From Nemertoderma westbladi (Eukaryota; Xenacoelomorpha; Nemertodermatida; Nemertodermatidae): a stretch of 64,000 nt of DNA. The notes under the pieces were generated by a model. That model searched no databases, was not told where the DNA came from, and saw nothing but the letters and a program-made list of their open reading frames with translations. Of this stretch, positions 1 to 11,100 are shown piece after piece. The stretch lies in the NCBI GenBank assembly GCA_032718475.1, contig JAUCBJ010007832.1:1-64000 (forward strand), in the 5' to 3' direction. Made by a program: the position numbers and the translations under genes. Numbering within the stretch: the stretch's first letter is position 1; each line of letters opens with the position of its first letter.

Positions 1-74
1 TAAACCAACTACAGAGTATTTTAATGTAAAAGATAATAAAAATAACGGGGCAATTCAGCAAAGGCTTTTACAGT
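1..74 (-). mobile_element. BEL/Pao LTR terminal fragment, inverted
   Basis: Bases 1-22 are close to the reverse complement of about 9906-9928 in the LTR that starts at 9866. Bases 60-74 end in TTTTACA, the reverse complement of the LTR start TGTAAAA. The copy is more diverged than the two intact elements. The LTR terminus abuts LINE sequence at 75, which fits an element inserted into that LINE; the rest lies outside the window. Confidence 0.6.
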
Positions 75-545
75 AGTTCCAGTACTCCTCTACGGGAGTC
101 CATGCTGGGCTCTAACTGCTGAGGACACCAAATCTCTGGATGGCACATTCACAAGAATGCTACGCTGGGTTCATTGTGTCAAGTACAATGCACACATCTC
201 CAACCAGACACTATATAACATTGGAGGTGTCTCATTGGTTCCCCCAAGCTTGACACTAGAACAAAATCGCCTCCGCTTTGCAGGACATTGCTTTCGCCGT
301 GAGGACCAGCCAGTGCATAATCTTGTACTTTGGCAGCCTCATGGAGTGAATAAGCATGGTGGACAGCCCATGACTTTCTTGAGACGCATCTTAAAGGACA
401 CTGGCCTTAAAGATGCGGATGATCTAGCAAATGTCATGGGTGATAGGGAGTTGTGGCGGTGCAATTTTGTTGACAAGCCGGCACAGCATTCTTAAAAATG
501 CAGCTGCAATGCAGCATGCCGATCCTAGTAGTATCAACTTTCAGC
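75..545 (+). mobile_element. LINE 3' end fragment (RT C-terminus plus 3' UTR)
   Basis: This is a non-LTR retrotransposon fragment, nearly identical in sense to the reverse complement of about 29000-29450. Translation up to the stop at 493-495 gives the region after the RT palm, including LYGSPCWALTAED-like, MLRWVHCVKYNAHISN and FAGHCFRREDQPVHNLVLW segments typical of LINE ORF2 C-termini. The tail ends in AGCATGCCGATCCTAGTAGTA, the start of a short TAG-type 3' repeat. The 5' side is cut by the LTR end at 74. Confidence 0.8.
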
Positions 546-700
546 TCATAAAATATCAGTGACAACATTGCAATAAAAATATGTAAGAGGATGCGCAATC
601 ACTTGATTAATAGTTATTAGGCCTACTTCTGATTGGCTGTCAATGCCAGATATGATAATTAAAGGTCGACATACTGACTAACAAGGGGCTATTGTATATA

Positions 701-1252
701 TATAAAATAAACAGGTAAAACCTCGAGTCTTACACCCCACAAACTAACAAAAAACATAGAATCAGACGCCAAAAATAGTACTCATCCACTAGGGCCATCA
801 AAAACCGCAAAACAAACAAACAAACAAGATAAACAAAAACACAAATATATTAAATCTGCTCAACATACAGGTATGCATCGCACTCTAACCCTAAGCCTAA
901 CCATCATACACTAAATGATACCGGTAGTATACTGCACAAAAGCTAAGCCTACTGTATATTCTATAAGAAAATATATGACATTTTGTCGCCGTAAAAGGGG
1001 TAGATTTAGGGCAAAAATAATTAATTTTATCAAAAATATGGTTGCGTTTCGGTGTCTGAGACCCAGTACGCGGTAATCTCCGACACCTCATCAGCTGGAA
1101 AAAGGATTACCCAAAGCCTATCTATATTGCACCAATGACCTACTATAATCGCACCGAACTGAGTACTATTTTGGGCGTTAATGTCCTGATTCTATGTTTT
1201 TGGTTAGTTTGTGGGGTGTTAGACTCGAGGGTTTACCTGTTTATTTTATATA
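701..1252. mobile_element. MITE with long terminal inverted repeats (~85 bp)
   Basis: Bases 701-785 (TATAAAATAAACAGG start) are repeated inverted at about 1168-1252, with shared blocks CTCGAGTC, CACCCCACAAACTAAC and ACATAGAATCAG. The interior of about 380 bp has no credible coding sequence. Structure and size suit a non-autonomous DNA transposon. TATA lies at both outer edges but I cannot prove a target duplication. Confidence 0.75.
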
Positions 1253-1662
1253 ATTCCAGATATTTCAGCTTTCAACTTTCAAGTAAAATAGAACATACGA
1301 CAAGTGTATTTTGAAAGTTGACTGTTTATGTGAGAACGTCTCCACGGGCTACAAAGAGTTATATCTTTTAGTTGAAAGCTAATGTGTGACCCGGACCTAA
1401 CAATATTTTTTGCGGACCTTCAAAGGAAGCGAAATCTTCCGAGTAGATTGTAGCCAGTTATGCTGTGCTGAATATTCCCCTACATGGTTTTTTTAATAGA
1501 TTCGGTGAAATCGATTGCAGTGCTATGGGTAATCATTTGAACATTTGTCAATTCTCTATTACTTCGTTCAAAATTTGTTTTATTTGTTATTGCTTTTCGA
1601 AATTAAATTTAAATTATAACCAGTTGTGCACCATTCCAATGGAGGAATATCAGCATAATATT
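1253..1662. other. Intergenic / 3' flank of the decarboxylase gene
   Basis: No gene or repeat was recognised here. The stop codon of the HDC-like gene (1663-1665, minus strand) overlaps an AATAAA at 1661-1666 of the minus strand, which may serve as or mimic a poly(A) signal. No other strong signal was seen. Confidence 0.3.
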
Positions 1663-2139
1663 TTATTTACACGAATTTATCAAGTGTATAACAGTAGAAA
1701 GTCCACATACAAAGAATCGTGGCAACGATTGAATAACAACTGTTAGGTCGGACAAACTATAATGAAAAGTACTAACTTTTGTGTCCTGAAAATGGTCACC
1801 ATGTGGCGTTTTTATATGCGAAGTATCACCATTGACTAAACGCTTGCTGTCTTTAACAACTTCCATAGCGCATCCAACGATCTCCATCCAATCTTCCTTA
1901 AGCATTTGTTCGGTTGTATTTTGCGATGTAACTGAAAACCGAATAACATACTGTTTTTTTATGGCTGCCGGCACCATATGAACGTGGCCTCGGGAGTTGA
2001 TCAATGTCAGTAGTTTCTGGGTTAAGTTGTCCGGACCCCGCAGTCGGAATACAACAAGACCTAGGATTCTCGTAGCTGGAATCTCAAATAAAGCGTTTTC
2101 TTTAACCCATTCTTCAAACGTTTCCGCGAGACGTACCCC
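1663..2139 (-). CDS. HDC: HDC-like exon 8 (C-terminal domain and stop)
   Basis: Acceptor ATATATTTAG before 2139. The exon encodes [35 protein letters not shown] and [20 protein letters not shown], the C-terminal domain of the family. After about NGDTSHIKT the last ~55 residues resemble nothing I know, so a further splice inside this exon is possible. The stop TAA is at 1663-1665. Confidence 0.85.
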   Translation of the reverse strand, partial: GVRLAETFEEWVKENALFEIPATRILGLVVFRLRGPDNLTQKLLTLINSRGHVHMVPAAIKKQYVIRFSVTSQNTTEQMLKEDWMEIVGCAMEVVKDSKRLVNGDTSHIKTPHGDHFQDTKVSTFHYSLSDLTVVIQSLPRFFVCGLSTVIHLINSCK

Positions 2140-5100
2140 CTAAATATATTAATGGGAATTGTTATTTTTTATTTTTTTTATTGAGATCCTGTTTCTGTTA
2201 TTTGTTATTTCTGTTATTTCTATTTTCTGTTATTTTCTGTTATCTGTTTCTATCTATCTGTTATTGAAGAGGATAAATATTTGAGTAATCCAAAACATTA
2301 TCAAATCTAGTAGCACAGTGTGTGTATTTAGTGTATACGGAACACACACAATCTGCGGAACACACATAATGTATATACTACTACTACTATCGGCATGCTG
2401 CATTGCAGCAGTATTAATTATATTTATATATATCTTCAAGGCCAGCGTCCTTTAAGAGACGTCTCAAGAAAGTCATGGGCTGTCCTGTCCAGTCCACCAT
2501 GATTATTCACTCCATGAGGCCGCCAAAGCACAATATTGTGCACTGGCTGGTCCTCATGGTGTAAGCAATGTGCTACAAAGTGGTGGCGGTTCCGTTCAAG
2601 TATCAAGCTTGGGGAGACTAATGAAATAAATACCTACAATATTGTAAAGAGTCTGATTGGAGATGTGTTCATTGTACTTGACACAGTGAACCCTGCGTAG
2701 CATTCTTTTATAAGTGCCATCCATGTAACATTTGGTGTCAGTCAGAAGTTAGGCCCAGCGTGGGCTCCCATACATTATGATGTATGGAAAACACACAACG
2801 TATGTTTGCATCACACAACTATGGGTCATGATGATGTGACGTGGATATGCATGAGTGTGAAACCCAATACTCCTGTAAATCGGGATTCTTTGTCGTTTGG
2901 ATTTCGTTTGTTTAATTACACCGGGAATGATGAGTGGTCTTGTTTAATGGCTGACTAATTTGTTATTTCATTGTTTCAATGAATATTGAGAGGATTGAGG
3001 TAGGTTCACTGTGATTGTAGAAGGCAATTTCAGTAAATTAGGAAACATCATTCGGTTGCGTGTTGTTGCAAGAGTGACGGTTGTTTGATTATTCTGTTAA
3101 CCTGCGCACTATACCGCAGTAAATACTGTGCATAAGAAGCTAGGGATAATTATACTTGGATTGTTTCCTGGAAATTATAATGTTTCCAATAAAATTATCA
3201 TTGATGGTTGGAATTCTATCCAATACTTTCGCAGTTAGGGCAATTCCGAACCATGGAAAAAACATGAAATTTTGAAAAAGAGTCGTAATTGTTCGGATCC
3301 AACATAAAAAGGAATATTCTAGTATAAATTACAGTTTTGCAACATTTTAAATTTCAAATATATTATATTAATAGCTAATCAATGAATAAAATTATCCTTA
3401 ACAAACAACAATTAACGCATTAAATATGGCATGTACGTTGATGTACAATGTTAACAATGTGCGTATGTTAATTTTTATTGCAACAGTTCAACAATTAATT
3501 TTGATGGTATGCATTCCAGAGTATAAAATTATTGTGAATAATGTAGGGCCAACCGCTCCCTATATATGCTAAAATATGTACTTATATCTATAAAACAGTA
3601 AAGACCGGTTTACCCGTGGCAACTTTTTGAGCAACTTTCTCAGCAACTTGTTGAGCAACTCAGGTTGCCGATCAAGTGGTTACGTGTAAAAAAAAACGCT
3701 TCCACGTAACACTGCGATCAAGCTAAGTTGTTCAAATTAAGTTGCAAATTATACCATTGTGTCAATGGTATATGTGGTTCTGTCATTTCCATAAAATATG
3801 TTGACAAAATAGCAGGTTAATATTTGGGACTGTTTTTCTAGATACCGACTGACTTGAAACTGAATGTAAAATTGAACTGACATAAAACTGAAACTGAGTA
3901 TAAACTTACAGTAGAGAAGCATGATCGACACTAAACACCCTGTTTTTTGTTTATGTTGTTCCTTGCCATTTATGGTGTATATTGTTCTGACTCCGTATCC
4001 AAATGTAAATGGATTGTGTGGTATGTGTCATTCTGATGCAAGCTAACCAAATTCTAACTGCCATATGGCGTTCTAAATGTTCTGATATAGTTTGACAGAA
4101 AACTTCACTTTCCAAAATTTGTGGTATAGAGTATGTTGTACTGATTCTTTACCCACGACATAGTGTTTGTACCAGTACATTAACTCTTGTTGGGGATTCC
4201 TTGTGAATAAATAGTTGACGATACTATGTCATTAAAGAAAACCTGTCAAATGTTTTGTGTTTGTGAAACCAAATACAAAGGGAAGATATATATCCGTTTC
4301 TAAAGGAAGATTTGTTTCGATTTCCTGTTTACAGCGGAAAGCAGCAGCTAGCTGCCAAATTTAAATTGCAATTATGGAAATATGTTTCATAATATATTTT
4401 CCCGTCGATTTCATAAACACAAATATTTATGTCAGAAATTGTTGCAGGGGATTATTGGGCGTTATGGATTGGTTCCTGAATACAAAGGGCAGCCACGCCT
4501 TCATGTCTGATATCGCTTTAAGTGCATTATATGTCAGCAGCTATATCTAAGTTAAACATCAACAAACTGTTCGCTATGTATGTGAGTATATGCAATCAGT
4601 ATTTGCAAAAAAATAAAAACACAATTAACTACACCCGAGTGCAATTTAACAGTGAAATAAACATTGTTTTTTTAAGTGGTTTTCTTGTGGTATTTTTCGA
4701 TAATGAACACACACCTTGCGTACATGTTCCTGTAAACCTTTGATCCCGAACGACCGAATTACGAACCATAACTTTAGTGCGCGAAACCTGCGACTCAAAG
4801 ATAGTTGAAGGTTCATATAGTCGATAGCGTAGCCCGAGTTCTGGTGTTTCAGATAAAGTGGATCAATATTTTCGTCGAAGGCTCTGTGAATAGCCTGACG
4901 GTTCGAAACCCTGAAACAATAAAGAATATATAAATTTAATAAAATCAAAAAATGTAGAATAAAATCTTAGCACACAGATTACCAATCGTCCTTACCTATA
5001 AAATATACTCTTCAAAGTTAAAAGTCACATTGTCCTTTACTTGTATGCATTATGCAACCTCCTGGTCTAAACAGAAGTAGCGGCCATATTTGTCAGCTCA

Positions 5101-8100
5101 ATATTTGAGTAATAAAGTATTTGATTATATATATTATTTGATTATAGTAGTACTGTTTTTTTCACAGCTCTCCTGGACTAATTTGCGAGTGCTAGTTGAT
5201 GAACTACCTATCTTAGTGAATGGACGTCGTATTATCCTTACTTATAGTTTCCATAAATTTGTATATCGTATATTTTTACTGTGTCGGTCAGTGTCAGTCA
5301 GTTGTCTGTGTAGACTATCGCTTATTGTGTTCCCACATCGTACTGTATGTCTGTTTATATTGTACTGTTCCTTTCACTCAATTTTAATGATAATAAATGC
5401 CAGTGCAACTGGTTTGCGCTCTTGTTGCCATTACTACTATTAAAAAAGTATTGTTTTTCTTTTCGATAAGATATAAGCTGATAATCGGAAAGAAGCACAT
5501 TTGACAACTAAGTTCAATTGGCTGAACTTCAACAATTCAGTCCACCCGAACCCAATAAATTTTAACATAGCTCCTTCGTCCTATGCCCAATGCGCTAAAC
5601 TATCACTATTTATGTGATAGAACGTAATAATAGTTAGGGAAAGCTATACATTCTTGTACTATTTTCTATAAAATTTAAATGTGAGAAAAAGTTTATTTTT
5701 CAGTTAAACTAAGTCTCTTCACAATTGTGATCTTGTTATTATTGGTAAATCACAATATGTAAATAACAAATTACATGCGATGCCACAAGGAAGACTGAGT
5801 CGTGTCCCTTTATCGTTCAATCAATTAGTAGTAAATACACTGCCTTATATTACTCTATGATCTCATTGGTGAGGACTTACCACATTGCATTATCTTACTC
5901 ATGATCTCATTGGTTAGGACTTACCACATTGCATTATCTTACTCTATGATCTCATTGGTTAGGACTTACCACATTGCATTATATTACTCTATGATCTCAT
6001 TGATGAGGACATACCACATTGCATTATCTTACTCTATGATCTCATTGATGAGGACTTACCACATTGCATTATCTTACTCATGATCTCATTGGTTAGGACT
6101 GACCACATTGCATTATATTACTCTATGATCTCATTGATGAGGACATACCACATTGCATTATCTTACTCTATGATCTCATTGATGAGGACTTACCACATTG
6201 CATTATCTTACTCTATGATCTCATTGGTGAGGACTTACCACATTGCATTATCTTACTCTATGATCTTATTGGTGAGGACTTAACACATTGCATTATCTTA
6301 CTCTATGATCTCATTGGTTAGGACTTAACACATTGCATTATATCACTCTATGATCTCATTGGTTAGGACTTACCACATTGCATTATATTACTCTATGATC
6401 TCATTGATGAGGACATACCACATTGCATTATCTTACTCTATGATCTCATTGATGAGGACTTACCACATTGCATTATCTTACTCTATGATCTCATTGGTGA
6501 GGACTTACCACATTGCATTATCTTACTCTATGATCTTATTGGTGAGGACTTACCACATTGTATTATCTTACTCTATGATCTCATTGGTGAGGACTTAACA
6601 CATTGCATTATATCACTCTATGATCTCATTGGTTATGACTTACCACATTGCATTATATCACTCTATGATCTCATTGGTGAGGACTTAACACATTGCATTA
6701 TCTTACTCTATGATCTCATTGGTTAGGACTTAACACATTGCATTATATCACTCTATGATCTCATTGGTGAGGACTTACCACATTGCATTATCTTACTCTA
6801 TGATCTCATTGGTTAGGACTTAACAAATTGCATTATATCACTCTATGATCTCATTGGTGAGGACTTACCACATTGCATTATCTTACTCTATGATCTCATT
6901 GGTTAGGACTTAACAAATTGCATTATATCACTCTATGATCTCATTGGTTAGGACTTACCACATTGCAGTGCAGTCAAAGTTGACCATCATCCATTTACTT
7001 GGGTTAAATGCGAACGTATCCACATGCTGGACCCCTTGCAGAAGGTACTGATACTCTGGACAAAGGAAAGCTGTTCCAGCATAGGCTGCATCAACATGCA
7101 ACCAAATATTGTGTTGGCGACCTGGTGAATAAGATTTTACAGATACTATTCCCACCTTCGCATGATACTTATTGAAAAGTGTGTCATATGTAGGTAAAGT
7201 AGATATGAACACAAAATTTGTTATTAATAAATGAAACTTATATACTCTTATACTAACAAACATCGCCAATCTCAAGTAAATTATCGAAGGCACAGGCACC
7301 AGTTGTGCCCAGAGTGGCACAAACAAAGAATGGATAGAGACCGTTCTCTTTATCCTCTTCGATGGCTGCAAGTAAACCACTTCCTCTCATACTGAGCTTA
7401 TCATCACTTTCAATAAATGTGAGCTTCACCAGAGACATGTAAGCAGCTTTCTCAACAGATGAGTGTGCCTAAATAATAAAATAATTTTTATATCCTATTT
7501 AGTAAGGCTTAATAATAATGTGTGTAGAGCCAATATAATAAATTGACTGTATGCGTACATCGACTATTCAGAGCGGTTATATAGGTAAAAATAGGTATAT
7601 TTTATTCAAATTCCGTTTTTAATTTCATAATTCATTATAGTTTATTCTAGGCCTACAGCTTGTAACACACTTGCTAATCTTAGAACAGCAGAATATCTCT
7701 AACTGTTGAAAATACAGTATTAAGCTTTTCACAGTGTTTTATTGCGATAATTTTTTATAGTAAATTTAATTTTATAATAATTTGTCGAATATTAAAGACC
7801 TTCGTTTGTAGTGACTGAGTATCGTGCCTAAAGGGTTAGTTTGCCCTTAGTTTTGGTATTTTTATGTTAACAAAAGGATATAGAGTTGAACTTGTTGTTT
7901 GTATACTATTCCATGAACCCCGATGTTTTTCCTTCTATCATGATAAAATCATGATAAAAGACAAATATCAGATATATATATATAAAGATAAAGATAAAAT
8001 CATGATATTCCTATTAAATGATAAAATAAAATTAGGTGTTATTAAACTTGTTCATTTTTAAATTATTCATTTTGTAAGTTGTTAAATTTAAAATATATAT

Positions 8101-11100
8101 AAATTTAATTTCTAATTTGTTGTGGTTAAAAAGTAACCCCAATTGATGCGAACAGGCCGTGTTCATCAGAGCCGGGAAGTAAAGTTAACCCACCTGATCC
8201 GAACAGTAGGCCACAAGTCGGGACGCGATCTTATACTGGTCTTCTTCGTTGAGTTCCTTTTTATACCACGCGATGGCGTTCGATCTCGCGGCCAAAAAGG
8301 AAATGAACGTTGATTCACTGAGAGTCCCCTGAAGAACTCCTGCTCCATGCGTCGCGTCACCCGGACAATGATGAAACTTTACCGGCAATGATATAGCCTT
8401 TGCTGTACAATAATAACAGTTTGTAATTATTCATGTTTTTAATATTGTTATGATACATAATTTATGTCTCCCTTTTTATATCTCATTATGCTTCATATTT
8501 TTCCAATTATTTCGCGCTGTATCGAGTGTAAGTGTCCAAATTTAATAAGCAAGTAATATAGCAGCTAATTTGTATTAAGTTATTTTTATTCTTAAATTGT
8601 TACTTTTTGCTCGAATATACCCCAAAATCGGGAGAAAATGTAACCAGGATTGCATTGATTTTACTTTTTTTTCCCTGCGAAAAAAATAATATATTTTTGA
8701 TGTATTTATTTAAATTTTATTACATGTGTTGAAAGAGCATCGACGTAGAAAAGGTTTGCAAGTAATTTGAGCAAAATTCATGCATTGGTCTATTAATATT
8801 GGTTTACGTAGTTAAGCGGCTCTCAAGTTACGTAATAAATATTCGAGAATACTAAATAAATTATTTGACATTGAGTGAAGCAGCATCAGGAGTTGAAGAT
8901 TACAGTAATTTGAATCGCAGTAACTATGGTAGCAAATAGCAATGTAGTAAAAAAACTACAGTTCCATTTATTTTGTAACACTATATCGCTCAATCATTTA
9001 TTATAGCAATGAGCAACAAAGAAGTACCAACACCAAATTTATGAATAAAATTACATATTACATGAGGAAAAAACGTATTACTTTTTTTCAATATTCTCTC
9101 TATTAACCTCGCTCGGTAAATAAAATGCCTCGAGAAAAGTTATTCTTTTTTCCCCATGTAATAAATTATTATTACCGGTATCTAATTTATTTAATATATT
9201 CGGGAACACTCAAACCCTCCACCCTCAAACCTCAAACCCTTTTCTTTTTACGAAAAATAACGAAGCACTTATTGATTTGGGCAGTTATAAAAAAAATTGT
9301 TTTGGGCAGTTATAAATATTGTGATTGTTTAAAATAATAATAATATTAATATGTATTTATTCCAAAATTATAACATTACTCAACGCCGTTAGTATTAACA
9401 GCGAGTTGTTATTTAGTACTTGCAACTATTGAGGACATTACAGCATTGTATTGGCCTGTACATTTAGTATTGTATTTGGTGTTATCCGTTAAGTAATGTC
9501 CCCTTAGTGGACATTATTTAACGCCGTCATTGGTTACCACGTAAACAATAGGTGAAAATTTGCCTGACAGCCAGATAGGCCAACTTCATTACCTACCGGT
9601 AGGCGGGGTATAGCTATTAATAACCAGTTGGGCTTAGCTAGATATTATTATAACATGGCTCTACACGCCACCATAAATATAAGCTAACTTATTTATAACA
9701 TAATTTATGTCATTTTTAAATTTATTTATACAGCAACTAATTTAATTATAAATTAAATATAATATAATAAATTATTAATTAAAAGTTATTTACGGGTCCT
9801 TAACCCTTTAGCTTGTGCTGTAATAACTAATTACTGTACTCGTGTGTAAAGTAGCTCTTTACAGTTGTAAAAGCTTTTGCGTAATTAGCCGGTTATTTTC
9901 CCCGTAAAGTACTCTGTAGTTGGTTTACCAGGCATAAAAGGGCCGTGTCCTTACTGTACTGGTGTTTTAGAGGACATAAAAGTAATTTCTTCTGTATGTA
10001 TACTTTAGAGGACATAATCCGCAATTTCGTGACGCAATAAGCTGGATCCTCTTGAAAACAGTGTCACTACCATGACGACGGCTAACAGCTGATATTGCCA
10101 CGTCGAACATTTCTTTGTTCTTTGTTCTCTCTTTGTTCGGTCGACCAATCAGAGCGTTTTTTGACTCTGTGTTGGAGGTTGGATACAGAAACTCAGTAAT
10201 TCAGTGTATATGTTTTTGCCCAGAGCCTAAGAACACCGGCTTTTGGCACCTCCGTGTTTCAGTCTTTAGCTTAACATTAGTAGGCTTAATTATAGAACGT
10301 ATATCTGTTATCTAAACATATCATGCATATCTTACTTAACATTACTGCTTTTGCTGTCGGTTATTCATTATATTTGTTGATGGAAGATTATATTTGGAAT
10401 ACTGATCAATAGTCAGACACCCCAATCTTCTTGATATACTAAAGGTTAGAGAGACCGGTTACATATAAACGATTGCGACTTATGTTAAGTGGTGTGAAGT
10501 GAATCTAATGCTATTTTATAGGCCCTACATGTATTGTCTGTTATTCTCTTTGTATGTGACTAAAATTAGTGAAGGTCGGCAGATTGGTGTGCAGCATTGT
10601 GCAGCATTGTGTATGATTGTGACTGATAACAAAGCATCTCCTAAAGAATGCGCCATATACGTGAATCTATAGCCATCTCATTGCGTCTGGTTTAAGTCAT
10701 AACTCTGTTTACATATTTAGAGCGCCACGTCCTAAAGGAACTGTTAATATTTCCCGAAAGTGAATAATATTTGTCAGAAATTATATATTGCGATCAGTCG
10801 AATAATACAGTAGGCTTACACCATCAATCATTAAGCTTCCAAATTCAGTCTCCCGGGTATATCCAGCGGGTGAATGATTGCGCATAGACTGGCTTCGGCT
10901 AATGTAGTGTATCAAATACTCGTCATAGGCTAAAGACTATCTATCATCTAAAAGACATCCTAATTTGGCAGGTTAAACTGTCAAAGGTCTTAAAAGCGCA
11001 AACAATAACAGATATTGCTTCTGGATTGCGGCGTAAGCAATCAAGTCGAAAGTACCGGTCGACCGGAAACCTGTAGGCCTGACTGCCTGATCACCCGAAC

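Noticed and set aside
5901-6598. Plus-strand repeat proteins of the [12 protein letters not shown] type
   Set aside because: They are read-through of the 45-bp minisatellite, whose unit is a multiple of three. The meaningful signal is the splice donor on the other strand.
10115-10315. 66-residue open frame repeated at 21340-21540
   Set aside because: It lies within both LTRs of BEL A; the duplication is explained by the LTRs and it has no protein features.
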